From Prescottella equi (GTDB lineage Bacteria > Actinomycetota > Actinomycetes > Mycobacteriales > Mycobacteriaceae), in NCBI RefSeq assembly GCF_002094305.1, contig NZ_LWTX01000002.1, positions 620,001 through 684,000 of the forward strand: a stretch of DNA of 64,000 bases, read 5' to 3'. How positions within the stretch are numbered: the first letter of the stretch is position 1; each line of letters starts with the position of its first letter. The notes under the pieces were generated by a model. The model searched no databases. It was not told where the DNA came from and saw nothing but the letters and a program-made list of their open reading frames with translations. Below are positions 27,019 through 36,535 of the stretch, in pieces. Both the position numbers and the translations under genes were made by a program.

Positions 27019-27050
27019 GACGCCGCGCCCCCGGTCGGAGGCGCGGCGTC
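27019..27050. terminator. GC-rich hairpin after purD
   Basis: An 11-bp perfect stem GACGCCGCGCC / GGCGCGGCGTC with a 10-base loop, 21 bases past the purD stop on the minus strand. It is a likely terminator for purD. Confidence 0.65.
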
Positions 27051-27070
27051 ACGAAGAGTGGAGCGGCAGG

Positions 27071-28324
27071 TCAGATGGAGATCCGGCCCTCGACCGCGGC
27101 CAGACCGATGTCGCTGCGGAAGTGTCCGCCCGGCAACTTCACCTCGGCCAGACGCGCATACGCGTCCTCGCGGGCCTCGGTCAGGTCGGCGCCGATGCCG
27201 ACGACGCTCAGCACCCGGCCACCGGCCGAGACGACGGTGCCGTCCTCGCGGGCGGCGGTGCCGGCGTGCAGGACCTGGTCGGCGTCGGATCCGGTGATGA
27301 CGTCCCCGGTGCGCGGGGTGGCCGGGTAGTTCTCGGCGGCCAGGACGACGGTCACGGCCGCGCCGTCGCGCCACTGCAGCGGCGGGACCGACGCGAGGGT
27401 GCCGGTCGCGGCGGCGTTCAGCACCTCGCCGAGCGGCGACTCGAGCAGCGCCAGGACGGCCTGTGTCTCCGGGTCGCCGAAGCGGCAGTTGAACTCGACG
27501 ACCGCGGGGCCGCTCTTGCCCATCGCCAGACCCGCGTACAGCAGACCGGTGAAGGGGCAGCCACGCTTGGCCATCTCGACCGCGACGGGCTTGACGACCT
27601 CGTCGACGATCTGGGTGACGGCGTCGGCCGGCAGCCACGGCAGCGGCGTGTAGGCGCCCATGCCGCCGGTGTTGGGCCCGGTGTCCCCGTCGCCGACGCG
27701 CTTGTGGTCCTGCGCGGGCAGCAGCGGGACCACGGTCTCGCCGTCGACCAGGCAGAACAGGGACACCTCGGGGCCGTCGAGGAACGACTCGAGCAGAACC
27801 GGGTGGCCGATCTCGAGGCACTCGGCGGCATGGTCGCGGGCGGCGCTGCGATCGGTGGTGACCACGACGCCCTTACCGGCGGCCAGTCCGTCGTCCTTGA
27901 CGACCCAGTTGGGGCCGAAACGGTCGAGCGCGGCATCGAGGTCGGCCGGGTTGTCGACGACCTCGGCGTGCGCGGTGCGCACGCCGGCGGCGGCCATGAC
28001 GTCCTTGGCGAACGCCTTGGAGCCCTCGATGCGGGCGGCCTCGGCGGACGGGCCGAAGCACGCGATACCCGCGGCACGGACGGCGTCGGCGACACCCAGG
28101 ACCAGCGGCACCTCGGGGCCGATGACGACCAGGTCGGCGGCCTGCGACTTCGCGAGATCGACGACGGCGTCGCTGGACGCGACGTCGACCGCATAGGTCT
28201 CGGCGATGCGAGCGATGCCGGCGTTGCCGGGGGCACACATCAGCTTGTCGACGCCCGGGTCACGGGCGAGGGCCAACAGGAGGGCATGTTCACGGGCTCC
28301 GGAGCCGATCACGAGTACGCGCAC
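27071..28324 (-). CDS. purD: Phosphoribosylamine-glycine ligase
   Basis: 417 residues. N-terminal [21 protein letters not shown], then ATP-grasp core [18 protein letters not shown] and the end motif [14 protein letters not shown]. It ligates glycine to phosphoribosylamine in the second step of purine synthesis, in the cytoplasm. Length is normal for the family. It starts with ATG on the minus strand 50 bases after the end of the ectD gene upstream. Confidence 0.97.
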   Translation of the reverse strand: MRVLVIGSGAREHALLLALARDPGVDKLMCAPGNAGIARIAETYAVDVASSDAVVDLAKSQAADLVVIGPEVPLVLGVADAVRAAGIACFGPSAEAARIEGSKAFAKDVMAAAGVRTAHAEVVDNPADLDAALDRFGPNWVVKDDGLAAGKGVVVTTDRSAARDHAAECLEIGHPVLLESFLDGPEVSLFCLVDGETVVPLLPAQDHKRVGDGDTGPNTGGMGAYTPLPWLPADAVTQIVDEVVKPVAVEMAKRGCPFTGLLYAGLAMGKSGPAVVEFNCRFGDPETQAVLALLESPLGEVLNAAATGTLASVPPLQWRDGAAVTVVLAAENYPATPRTGDVITGSDADQVLHAGTAAREDGTVVSAGGRVLSVVGIGADLTEAREDAYARLAEVKLPGGHFRSDIGLAAVEGRISI

Positions 28325-28374
28325 GGGTGTCAGCCTACGGGCCGAACCTCGACGCCTCGACCACCCCTACCTCG

Positions 28375-29241
28375 TCACTCCGGTCGCCTGGCCAGGAACG
28401 AGGGACGCGGCGCCGACCCAGAGAAGGGCGCCTGCACCACGTTCTCGACGCTGTTGAACACCACGAACACGTTCGCGCGCGGCATCGGGGAGATGTTGCC
28501 GCCCGACGCGTGGAGTGCGTTGCAGTCGAACATCGTCATCGACCCCGCGCCCCCGGTCAGCACCTCGATCCCGTGCCGCTGCCACATGTCGGTGATGACC
28601 TCCTCCGACGGCACGCCGACACCGGGCGTCGTGGTGACCAGCGATTCCCGGTAGAAGTCGTCCGGTGTGGCTCCGGCACACTGCACGAAGTACCGCTGCG
28701 TGCCGGGCATGATCATCAGCGGCCCGTTGTACGACGTGTTCTCGGTGAGGGCGATCGACGCGCTCACCGCTCGCGGGCGCGGCATGCCGTCCTCCGCGTG
28801 CCAGGTCTCGAAGTCCGAGTGCCAGTAGAACGCGCCGCCCTGGAACCCCGGCTTGTAGTTGAGCCGACTCTGATGGATGTAGACGTCCGAGCCGAGGATC
28901 TCGCGCGCGATGTCGTAGGCACCGGACGATTCGACGACGCGGCGCACCGCGTCGCTCAGTTCGAGGATCTCGAAGATCGAGCGCACCGCGTCGGAGCCGG
29001 CCTCGCGGACGATGCGTTCGTCGTCGCGCAGCGCCGGGTCGCGCTGGATCCGGTCGATCTCCGTCAGACAGGTCGCGACGTCGTCCTCGTCGATCACCGC
29101 CTCCCGCTGGAGGAATCCCCGTCGGTCGAAATCCGCGTACTCCGGAGTGTCCGGTCGCCCCCAGAACACCGGGTCCGGGCGGTCGATCACTCGGGGCCGA
29201 CCCGAAACCCGGGTCGTGTACACGTCTTCCACCAATGTCAT
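28375..29241 (-). CDS. ectD: Ectoine hydroxylase (Fe(II)/2-oxoglutarate dioxygenase)
   Basis: 288 residues from ATG 29241 (MTLVEDVYTTR). It contains the EctD signature FYWHSDFETWHAEDGMPR, with the iron ligands His and Asp, and the third ligand His in CNALHASGGN. The enzyme turns ectoine into 5-hydroxyectoine, an osmotic and heat stress solute. ectA, ectB and ectC are not next to it nor anywhere in the window, so the substrate must come from another locus or from the medium. A longer frame starting at 29307 lacks a good ribosome site. Confidence 0.9.
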   Translation of the reverse strand: MTLVEDVYTTRVSGRPRVIDRPDPVFWGRPDTPEYADFDRRGFLQREAVIDEDDVATCLTEIDRIQRDPALRDDERIVREAGSDAVRSIFEILELSDAVRRVVESSGAYDIAREILGSDVYIHQSRLNYKPGFQGGAFYWHSDFETWHAEDGMPRPRAVSASIALTENTSYNGPLMIMPGTQRYFVQCAGATPDDFYRESLVTTTPGVGVPSEEVITDMWQRHGIEVLTGGAGSMTMFDCNALHASGGNISPMPRANVFVVFNSVENVVQAPFSGSAPRPSFLARRPE

Positions 29242-29356
29242 ATGGCAATCACCACCAACCTGTTCACTTCTCACTCTGTCGCGGTAAGCACCCGCCGCAT
29301 CGATCACACACCGCGACGGCGCACCGGATTTCCTGGTGCGCAGCCGCTTTCACCGA

Positions 29357-29599
29357 CTACTGGCGGTAGGACTCCACCTCGTCCACGGGACGCGGAGCGG
29401 CCTGCTCCACGTCCTCACCGAATTCGGCACGCGCACGACGCTGCCGCAGCAGGTCCCAGCACTGGTCGAGCCGTTGTTCCAGAAAGGTCAAACGGGCGCC
29501 GTCGTCTTCCGACAGCCCCTGACCCTCGGCCCGCGAACGCAACTCCCGTTCCTCACGGACCAGTTCGTCGATGTTGTCGATGATGTCGTGTTCGGTCAT
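29357..29599 (-). CDS. DUF2630 family small protein
   Basis: 80 residues, mostly alpha-helical and charged: DNIDELVREERELRSRAEGQGLSEDDGARLTFLEQRLDQCWDLLRQRRARAEFGEDVE. This is the pattern of the actinobacterial DUF2630 family, whose function is unknown. A coiled-coil helix hairpin is likely. It starts 48 bases after the glycosyltransferase stop, and a GAGGTGGGAGGCG ribosome site lies before it. Confidence 0.85.
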   Translation of the reverse strand: MTEHDIIDNIDELVREERELRSRAEGQGLSEDDGARLTFLEQRLDQCWDLLRQRRARAEFGEDVEQAAPRPVDEVESYRQ

Positions 29600-29646
29600 G
29601 TTGCGCCTCCCACCTCAGGGTAAACCGGATGGGCGAACCTGTCCGG

Positions 29647-31590
29647 TCACTGCGTGAGGTCGTAGAGGACGACCCCGTCGACGGTCGTCGGCGCGAAGTT
29701 GGCCTGCACCCATTCGGAGATCGCCGCCGCCGCGCCCTCGCCGCCGCGGCCGCCCATACCCCCGGCGAGGAAGTAGTGGATCCGCCCGTCCGCGACGAAC
29801 TGCTGGAACTGCTCGAGCGTCGGCGACGGGTCGCTGCCGTTGAACCCACCGATCGGCATCACCGGGCGCTCGGTCGCCAACTGGTAGCCCGCTGCGCTGT
29901 TGGAACCGATCGCCGCAGCCACCCAGGTGTAGTCGTCCGCTCGCTCCCGCAGCAGGGCCGTGAGTTCGTCGCCGGGTTGGCCGGCGTCCAGCAGGCCGCC
30001 ACCCGCGCCGCCGAATCCGCCGGGCACTACCGGCATCTCGAACGCGCCCTCACCGTACCCCCGGCCACCGGGTCTCGGAACGCCTTTCCGCTGCTCCCCC
30101 GGACCCGGCATGCCGCCCGGACCGCCGCGACCCATCTCGCCCTCGACGCGCGGCCCGGCCGACGGGATCGATCCGGTATGGGCCGTGCCGATCGTGTTCA
30201 CCGCGTATGCGGCCGGCCCGGCGAGACCCGTGAAGAGCGTCGCCGCGATCACGACGACGACGCCCCGCGTCCGCAGATCGCGCGGCACCACCATCGAGAA
30301 GGCCGCGACGGCGCCGACCACCACGACCGCCCACCGCAGCCACGGGACGAAGTCAGGGCTGCGCGCCAGCAGGATCCACGCCGTCGACGCCGTGACGGCG
30401 ATCGCCGCGAAGGCGACGATCCGAACCCACCACCGGCGCCGGCCGCGCCACAGCGTCACCGCCCCCGCGCCGACGAGCGCCGCGACCGCCGGTGCCAGCG
30501 CGACGGTGTAGTACGCGTGGAAGATGCCGGCCATGAAGCTGAACACCAGGCCGGTGACGACGAGCCAGGATCCCCACACCACGAACGAGCCACGCCGGGG
30601 GTCGGTTCGCGGAGCCCGCCCACACAGCCCGATCCCGGCCACGAGCAGGACCAGTGCCGCCGGCAGCAGCCACGCGATCTGACCACCCTGCGCCGGCTCG
30701 AACAACCGCGTGATCCCCGTGGTCCCCCACATGCCGCCGCCCCCGACGCTGCCCCGCTCGTTGCCGCTCAGCCGCCCGAAGCCGTTGTAGCCCAATGTCA
30801 GTTCCAGGATCGAGTTGTTCTGCGAGCCGCCGATCCACGGTCGCGAATCGGCCGGCCACAGCTCGACGGTGAGCAGCCACCATCCGGCCGAGACGATCAG
30901 CCCGCCGAGAGCCGCGAACAACTGCAGGACCCGCTTGCCGAGCCTCGGTGGCCCGGCGATCAGGTATGTCAGCGCCAATGGCGGCACGACGAGCATCACC
31001 TGCAACTGCTTGGTGAGGAACCCGAACCCGACGAACACGCCGGTGAGCACCATCCACCGGGTGCGCCCGTCCTCGACGCCGCGCAACGTCGCCCACACCG
31101 CCGCGATCATCAGCAGCACCAACAGCGCATCGGGATTGTCGAACCGGAACATCAACACGGCCACCGGAGTCAGGGCCAGCACCAGGCCGGCGAGCAGGCC
31201 CGCCGCGGCTCCGAAGTACCGGCGCACAGTCCCCCACAGCAACGCCACCGACGCGACACCGATCAGCACCTGCGGAACCAGGATGCTCCACGAGTTCAGC
31301 CCGAACACCCGCACCGACAACTCCATCACCCACAGCGATGCGGGCGGCTTGTCGACGGTGATCGAGTTCGCGGCGTCCGACGAGCCGAAGAAGAACGCCT
31401 TCCACGACACCGATCCCGCCTGCACCGCCGCCGAATAGAAGGCGTTGGCCCATCCGGAGGCGCCGAGGTTCCACAGGTAGGCGACGGCGGTGCCGACGAG
31501 CAGCGCAGCCAGCGCCCAGTACTCGCGGGGGCGTTTCGGTGCAGCGGCCGGCTCCGGCGCCGCCACCGGCCGATCGATCGTGACGCTCAC
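29647..31590 (-). CDS. GT39/ArnT-like membrane glycosyltransferase
   Basis: 647 residues from GTG 31590. About 11-12 membrane helices. The first outer loop carries the acidic SGWANAFYSAAVQAG and the helix after it has DKPP, as in polyprenyl-phosphate-sugar dependent transferases of the ArnT/PMT type. A glycine-rich outer segment (residues about 500-545, many Gly-Gly and Pro) precedes the C-terminal DUF-like domain ending in VVLYDLTQ. It adds a sugar from polyprenyl phosphate to an envelope target. It overlaps the GT2-GtrA gene by GTGA, so the two probably act in sequence: donor synthesis, then transfer. Confidence 0.85.
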   Translation of the reverse strand: MSVTIDRPVAAPEPAAAPKRPREYWALAALLVGTAVAYLWNLGASGWANAFYSAAVQAGSVSWKAFFFGSSDAANSITVDKPPASLWVMELSVRVFGLNSWSILVPQVLIGVASVALLWGTVRRYFGAAAGLLAGLVLALTPVAVLMFRFDNPDALLVLLMIAAVWATLRGVEDGRTRWMVLTGVFVGFGFLTKQLQVMLVVPPLALTYLIAGPPRLGKRVLQLFAALGGLIVSAGWWLLTVELWPADSRPWIGGSQNNSILELTLGYNGFGRLSGNERGSVGGGGMWGTTGITRLFEPAQGGQIAWLLPAALVLLVAGIGLCGRAPRTDPRRGSFVVWGSWLVVTGLVFSFMAGIFHAYYTVALAPAVAALVGAGAVTLWRGRRRWWVRIVAFAAIAVTASTAWILLARSPDFVPWLRWAVVVVGAVAAFSMVVPRDLRTRGVVVVIAATLFTGLAGPAAYAVNTIGTAHTGSIPSAGPRVEGEMGRGGPGGMPGPGEQRKGVPRPGGRGYGEGAFEMPVVPGGFGGAGGGLLDAGQPGDELTALLRERADDYTWVAAAIGSNSAAGYQLATERPVMPIGGFNGSDPSPTLEQFQQFVADGRIHYFLAGGMGGRGGEGAAAAISEWVQANFAPTTVDGVVLYDLTQ

Positions 31591-32825
31591 CGGGTCACTC
31601 CTTTCGCTGCGCCGTCCCGGAAGACCCAGCGCAGTCCGACGAAACGGGACAGTGTGGCAACGAGATTCGCCACGACGAGAACGACGAGTTCGAGGTGTGG
31701 GGAGGCGCCCGGCGTGAGCCGGTGCAGAGCGGCCAGGGAGCCACTGGTGATCGCGAGTCCGAAGGCGAACACGACCAGACCCTGCAGTTGGTGCCGCGCA
31801 GCGCCACGACGCCCCCGGACCCCGAAGGTGAAGGCCCGGTTGGCCGCGGTGTTCGCGACCGCGGTGACGAGCAGTGCGAGGGCGTTGGCCCACTGCGCCC
31901 CGACCGCCTCCTGGAACGCGAGATACAGCAGGGCATAGGCCACGGTGCTGGCAACGCCGACGACCGCGAACCGCGCCAGTTGGCCCAGCATCGCCGGCTC
32001 CGACCCCGCGGCGAGTTCACGCCGGCCGAGACTGTCCCGTAACGCGGCGAGCGGCAGCGCACCGGTCACCAGCGCGCGCCCCACCCGCACCACGCCGCGC
32101 AGGTCCGCGAGGGCGGTCGCCGCGATGTCGACGCGGCTGTCGGGGTCGTCGACCCAATCGACGGGTACCTCGTGAATGCGCAGGCCGGCACGCTCGGCCA
32201 GGACGAGTAGTTCGGTGTCGAAGAACCAGTCGCCGTCCTCGACGAGCGGTAGCAGCGCCTGGGCCACGTCGGCACGGACAGCCTTGAATCCACACTGCGC
32301 GTCCGAGAACCGGGCATGCAGCGCACCCTTCAGGATCAAGTTGTAACTGCGGGAGATGAACTCGCGCTTCGGCCCGCGCACCACCCGGGACGACCGGGCC
32401 AGCCGGGACCCGATCGCGACGTCCGAGTGCCCCGACAACAGCGGCGCGACGAGCGGCATCAGCGCGTCCAGGCCGGTGGACAGGTCCACGTCCATGTAGA
32501 CCAGAACCCGCGCGTCCGAGCGGCCCCACGCCGTTCGCAGCGCACGCCCGCGCCCCTTCTCGTCGAGATGCAGCACCCGCACGTCGGGGAACTCGGCCGC
32601 CAACCCCCGCGCAATGGGGAGAGTGCGATCACTACTGGCGTTGTCCGCGATGGTGATCCGGGCGGTGTACGGCACTTCGGAGGCGAGATAGCCGCGAAGT
32701 CGGCGCACACATCCTTCGAGCGCCGCCTGCTCGTTGTACACGGGTACGACGATGTCGAGCGCGGGCACCGTGGTGATCACCGTGGACGGCTGCACACCCG
32801 CCGAGGGCCGGGATTCGATCGTCAT
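31587..32825 (-). CDS. GT2 polyprenyl-phosphate glycosyltransferase fused to GtrA domain
   Basis: 412 residues. N-terminal GT2 catalytic domain (LDIVVPVYNEQAALEGCVRRL, DVDLSTGLDALMPLV, then GPKREFISRSYNLILKGAL and DAQCGFKAVR) followed by four helices of a GtrA-like domain (QLARFAVVGVASTVAYALLYLAFQ and so on). It makes a polyprenyl-phosphate hexose at the inner face and may help flip it. The downstream GT39-type transferase overlaps the stop and is the likely user of the product. The 131 bases before its ATG hold no recognised motif. Confidence 0.9.
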   Translation of the reverse strand: MTIESRPSAGVQPSTVITTVPALDIVVPVYNEQAALEGCVRRLRGYLASEVPYTARITIADNASSDRTLPIARGLAAEFPDVRVLHLDEKGRGRALRTAWGRSDARVLVYMDVDLSTGLDALMPLVAPLLSGHSDVAIGSRLARSSRVVRGPKREFISRSYNLILKGALHARFSDAQCGFKAVRADVAQALLPLVEDGDWFFDTELLVLAERAGLRIHEVPVDWVDDPDSRVDIAATALADLRGVVRVGRALVTGALPLAALRDSLGRRELAAGSEPAMLGQLARFAVVGVASTVAYALLYLAFQEAVGAQWANALALLVTAVANTAANRAFTFGVRGRRGAARHQLQGLVVFAFGLAITSGSLAALHRLTPGASPHLELVVLVVANLVATLSRFVGLRWVFRDGAAKGVTR

Positions 32826-32956
32826 GTCCCTCAGCGTGCGGAGCGCGCCTGCGGTCCGGCTGCAACGGAGCTGTGAGCTTCCTGGTAACCCTCGGGTCGG
32901 GCACTCCGGATGTCGTACTGGCTACCAAAAACCGTACATACGAATCCTTTCGGACA

Positions 32957-33619
32957 TCAGAAGGGTGCGACCACCCCCGCGATCGGGATACGTCCCGCCA
33001 CCGCGACCCGGAAGTCCACCATCGCCCGCTGTAGATGATCGGGGCTGGTGACGACCACGGCACCACTCGCGGCGCGGCCGGCGAGGATCCGGTTCGTGTT
33101 GACGGCGTTCTCGACGGTCGAGCGTGAGGTGTTCTCCTCGGTGATCCGGAACGCCGGGATACCGTTCGCGACGAGCCATTGCCGCATCGCCTGTGCCTCG
33201 GTGACCCCGGACTGCGGGACGCCGCCGGTGACGATGATCGGCGACAACGGAAAACGTTGCGCCAGTGCGAGTGCGGCCTGGAGTCGGGACACCAGCAGTG
33301 GGCGCATCGTCCCGTCCGCGTACAGACCGGCACCGAGCACCACGATGTTGGTGGTGAGCGGGTTGAAGGCCAGCATCACGGGGACCTGCGTGGTCAGAGT
33401 CTCCATCCGGGTGCACGCGACGATGCGGTCCCGATCCGGGCTCTGGCACCCGCCCGCGACGGACAGCGCCCCGTTGACCAGGGTCGTGACCGACAGCGCG
33501 TCGACGACGTCGAGCGACGATTCGGCGGCGGCCTGGCCGGGCAGCGCGATCGCGGCAGCCGCCGCGGCGATCAGGGCGGGAACGATGAGGCGACGGGGAC
33601 GTAACGAATGTGGCGACAC
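32957..33619 (-). CDS. Secreted YdcF/DUF218 family protein
   Basis: 220 residues from GTG 33619, chosen for the ribosome site GAGGAG five bases before it; the same frame stays open further upstream without such a site. Residues 1-35 are a signal peptide (VSPHSLRPRRLIVPALIAAAAAAIALPGQAAA). The mature part has the DUF218 motifs NIVVLGAGLYADG, PIIVTGGVP, EAQAMRQWLV, EENTSRSTVENAVNT and VTSPDHLQRAM. The family is thought to act on cell-envelope carbohydrate or vancomycin resistance; the reaction is not established. Confidence 0.85.
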   Translation of the reverse strand: MSPHSLRPRRLIVPALIAAAAAAIALPGQAAAESSLDVVDALSVTTLVNGALSVAGGCQSPDRDRIVACTRMETLTTQVPVMLAFNPLTTNIVVLGAGLYADGTMRPLLVSRLQAALALAQRFPLSPIIVTGGVPQSGVTEAQAMRQWLVANGIPAFRITEENTSRSTVENAVNTNRILAGRAASGAVVVTSPDHLQRAMVDFRVAVAGRIPIAGVVAPF

Positions 33620-33799
33620 AGCACTCCTCGGTATCGGATCCCCCGACCGAATGTGGACGTCGCGTATCAGTGTGACCTGCATCACGAGATCGCGTGTGTC
33701 GTTCCGTGATACTGCGGGGTCACGACGCGTGTCGCGGTTCGGCGGGCGCGCCCCGTGGGCGGAGTACCGGTGGTCGTCGCCGCCACCTATCCTCGCGGT

Positions 33800-34225
33800 A
33801 TGCCTTCTGTGTTCAGCGCCATCATCGCCGGAGACCTGCCGGGCCGCTTCGTGTGGGAAGACGAGGACGTCGTCGCGTTCCTCACGATTGCCCCCGTTAC
33901 GCAGGGCCACACCCTGATCGTGCCGCGCAAGGAGGTGGACCAGTGGCAGGACGTCGACGACGAACTGTTCGACAAGTGCACCGCGGTGTCCCGCAAGGTG
34001 GCCCGCGCCGTCCGTCAGGCGTTCGACGCGCCGCGCGCGGGTTTCCTGATCGCGGGTCTCGAGGTGCCGCACCTGCACATGCACGTGTTCCCCGCATACA
34101 GCATGGGCAACTTCGACATCAGCGGCGCGGACCCCAACCCGTCCCCGGAGTCGATGGACGAGGCGGCCGCCAGGATCAAGTCGGCCCTGCGTGAACTGGG
34201 CCACGGCGAGCACGTGCCCGCCTGA
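33800..34225 (+). CDS. HIT family protein
   Basis: 141 residues from ATG 33800 (MPSVFSAIIAGDLPGRFVWEDEDVVAF). Histidine triad HLHMHVFPAYSMGNFDISGADPNP. Typical actinobacterial HIT hydrolase of nucleotide-containing substrates. It ends 4 bases before the end of the convergent sensor kinase gene. The frame extends upstream of the ATG but no ribosome site supports that. Confidence 0.92.
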   Translation: MPSVFSAIIAGDLPGRFVWEDEDVVAFLTIAPVTQGHTLIVPRKEVDQWQDVDDELFDKCTAVSRKVARAVRQAFDAPRAGFLIAGLEVPHLHMHVFPAYSMGNFDISGADPNPSPESMDEAAARIKSALRELGHGEHVPA

Positions 34226-34229
34226 CCTG

Positions 34230-35624
34230 TCACCCTCTCGGCAGACGCACCCGGAAGGTCGCCCCGTTCCCGGGTGCGCTGTCGACGTCGACCGTCCCGC
34301 CGTGTGCGGCGACGATCGCCGCGACGATCGACAGTCCGAGTCCGCTGCCGCCGCTGGTCCGCGTGCGCGACGCGTCGGCGCGGTAGAACCGCTCGAACAC
34401 CCGGGCCGCGTCGCCCTCCGCCAGTCCGGGCCCGGTGTCGGCCACCTCGACGACCGCGTCCGCGCCGTCGGTGCCCACCCGCACCGTGACATCGGCCTCC
34501 GCCGGGGTGTGATCGAGGGCGTTCCCCACCAAGTTGCCGACCACCTGCCGCAGCCGGGCGTCGTCGCCCAGCACCTCGGCGGGCGCCGAACCGGGCAGCA
34601 CTTCCAACATGATTCGCCGCTGCGGGGAGCGGGCCCGCGCATCGTGCACCGCGTCCGCCGCGACCGCGAGCAGATCCACAGGGTGCCGTTCGAACGGCCG
34701 CTGCGCATCCATCCGCGCCAGCAGCAGCAGGTCCTCGACGAGCAGTCCCATCCGCTGCGCTTGATCCTCGATCCGGCTCATCACCATCTCGGGGTCCGGC
34801 GCCGCTCCCTGCCGGTACAGCTCCGCGAATCCGCGGATGGTGGCGAGCGGAGTCCGCAGTTCGTGACTGGCATCGGCGACGAAGCGGCGCATGCGCTCCT
34901 CGGATCGCCGCGCCGACTCCTCCGATGCCGCGGTCGCGGCGAACGCGGTCTGGATCTGCGCGAGCATCCCGTTGAGCGCGGACGACAGACGTCCCACCTC
35001 GGTGCGCTGATCCCACTCGGGAACCCGGCGATGCAGATCTCCGGCCGCGATGTCGGCGGCGATCTCTTCCACCTCCCGCAGCGGACGCAGGCTGCGCCGC
35101 ACCACGAAGTACGTGGCGAACCCGAGCGCGACGAGCACCACCGCGCCGATCCCGATCTGCAGAACCACCAGGCGCTCGACGGTCGCGTCGATGTCGGTGA
35201 GCTTCACCGCCACGGTCGTCGTACCCGAAGGCGTCGCCACCGTCAGCTCGCGCCACCGGATGTCCTCGCCACCCACCGATCCCACCGTCACCGGACCTGG
35301 ATCGTCGCTGATTTCCGGTGTGGCATTGGTGCTCTCGTCGTTGACCTCGAGCCGCACGGTGCCGTCGGGTTCGGTGGTCCGGACATAGAACGCACTCGGT
35401 GGCCGGCTCGGCCCCGGCGCGGACACCGGCGGCAGAGGCCACGGATCACGCGGCTTCGCCCACCCGTGCGCGGCGTCGAACAGTTGCCGGTCGGTGCGTT
35501 CGATCAGCGAGGACTGCATCGCCGACGTCACGGCGACACCGGACGCCAGCAGCCCGGCCGCCGCCAGCAGCAGCAGCGCCACGACCAGGGTGACCCGCAA
35601 CGGCAATGCGCGCAGACGACTCAT
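34230..35624 (-). CDS. Sensor histidine kinase
   Basis: 464 residues from ATG 35624. Two membrane helices frame an outer sensor loop of about 130 residues; a HAMP domain follows (RRSLRPLREVEEIAADIAAGDLHRRV). H-box DASHELRTPLATIRG, N-box NLVGNALDHTP, G1 DTGPGL and G2 GGSGLGLSI. It pairs with the response regulator gene 8 bases upstream. Similar to the TcrY/MprB group, but the signal is unknown; the outer loop is Pro- and Thr-rich. Confidence 0.92.
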   Translation of the reverse strand: MSRLRALPLRVTLVVALLLLAAAGLLASGVAVTSAMQSSLIERTDRQLFDAAHGWAKPRDPWPLPPVSAPGPSRPPSAFYVRTTEPDGTVRLEVNDESTNATPEISDDPGPVTVGSVGGEDIRWRELTVATPSGTTTVAVKLTDIDATVERLVVLQIGIGAVVLVALGFATYFVVRRSLRPLREVEEIAADIAAGDLHRRVPEWDQRTEVGRLSSALNGMLAQIQTAFAATAASEESARRSEERMRRFVADASHELRTPLATIRGFAELYRQGAAPDPEMVMSRIEDQAQRMGLLVEDLLLLARMDAQRPFERHPVDLLAVAADAVHDARARSPQRRIMLEVLPGSAPAEVLGDDARLRQVVGNLVGNALDHTPAEADVTVRVGTDGADAVVEVADTGPGLAEGDAARVFERFYRADASRTRTSGGSGLGLSIVAAIVAAHGGTVDVDSAPGNGATFRVRLPRG

Positions 35625-35632
35625 CCGTCCGC

Positions 35633-36331
35633 CTACCGCGGTTCGCGCATCACGTAGCCGACACCGCGCAATGTGTGGATCAGCCGCGGTTCGGTGGTGT
35701 CGATCTTGCGGCGCAGGTACGACACGTACGACTCGACGACACCCACCTCTCCGCCGAAGTCGTAGTTCCATACGTGGTCGAGGATGCGCGGCTTGCTCAG
35801 CACGGTGCCGGCGTTGACCATGAAGTAGCGGAGCAGCGTGAACTCGGTGGGCGACAACGACACCGGCTCCCCCGCCTTCCACACCTCGCGGGTGTCGTCG
35901 TCCAACTCGAGATCGGCGAAGGTGACGCGGGCCGATTGCTTGTCGTCGGAGTGCCCGGCGCGGCGCAGGATCACGCGCAGCCGGGTCACCACCTCCTCGA
36001 GGCTGAACGGCTTCGTGACGTAGTCGTCGGCGCCGATCGTCAGCCCGGTCACCTTGTCCTCCACGGCGTCCCTGGCGGTGAGGAACAGGACGGGTGCGTC
36101 GACGCCGTCGGCGCGCAGTCGGCGCAGCATCCCGAACCCGTCCATGCCGGGCATCATCACGTCGAGGATCAGCGCGTCGGGCCGGAAGGCGCGCGCCTTG
36201 TCGAGGCCCTCGGCGCCGTTCGTCGCGGTCTCCACCTCGAAGCCCTGGAAGCGAAGACTCACGGACAGCAATTCGACGAGTGAAGGCTCGTCGTCGACGA
36301 TCAGCACCCGGACCTGCGGCGTTTCACTCAC
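35633..36331 (-). CDS. OmpR-family response regulator
   Basis: 232 residues from GTG 36331. Receiver domain with phospho-Asp in LILDVMMPGMDG and Lys in YVTKPFS, then a winged-helix DNA-binding domain (LSPTEFTLLRYFMVNAGTVLSKPRILDHVW, VESYVSYLRRKID, RGVGYVMREP). It works with the kinase gene 8 bases downstream. The 204 bases before it contain the divergent guanidine riboswitch unit. Confidence 0.93.
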   Translation of the reverse strand: MSETPQVRVLIVDDEPSLVELLSVSLRFQGFEVETATNGAEGLDKARAFRPDALILDVMMPGMDGFGMLRRLRADGVDAPVLFLTARDAVEDKVTGLTIGADDYVTKPFSLEEVVTRLRVILRRAGHSDDKQSARVTFADLELDDDTREVWKAGEPVSLSPTEFTLLRYFMVNAGTVLSKPRILDHVWNYDFGGEVGVVESYVSYLRRKIDTTEPRLIHTLRGVGYVMREPR

Positions 36332-36473
36332 TCCACCAGAATCCCCGATCCACCTGGTCACCGGCTGGACGTTCCCTGGGAGATTCCTGTGAATGGCCCC
36401 GAGACACGGTGAGACCGGCCACCACCGGCGGCATCGGTCGGCGAATTCGGTACCCTGGTACCAGTCAGGACGA

Positions 36474-36521
36474 CACCCGGACGAGCACACCGTACCCGGC
36501 CAGCGACAAGACGGTGTTGGG
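36474..36521 (+). promoter_or_regulatory. Guanidine-III (ykkC-III) riboswitch
   Basis: The conserved string CCGGACGAGCACACCGTACCC, then CCAGCGACAAGACGGTGTTGGG matches by eye the ykkC-III/guanidine-III consensus (CCGGACGAG..GCGCCGUACCCGG..ACAAGACGGCGC). CACACCG pairs with CGGTGT to form the pseudoknot. GGGAGAG, the ribosome site, follows right after, so binding of guanidinium should free it. The gene downstream encodes a small exporter of the kind these riboswitches control. Confidence 0.85.
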
Positions 36522-36535
36522 AGAGTTGAACCGTC

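Noticed and set aside
26948-27052. N-terminal extension of the aminotransferase
   Set aside because: Arg-rich, covers the purD terminator, no ribosome site.
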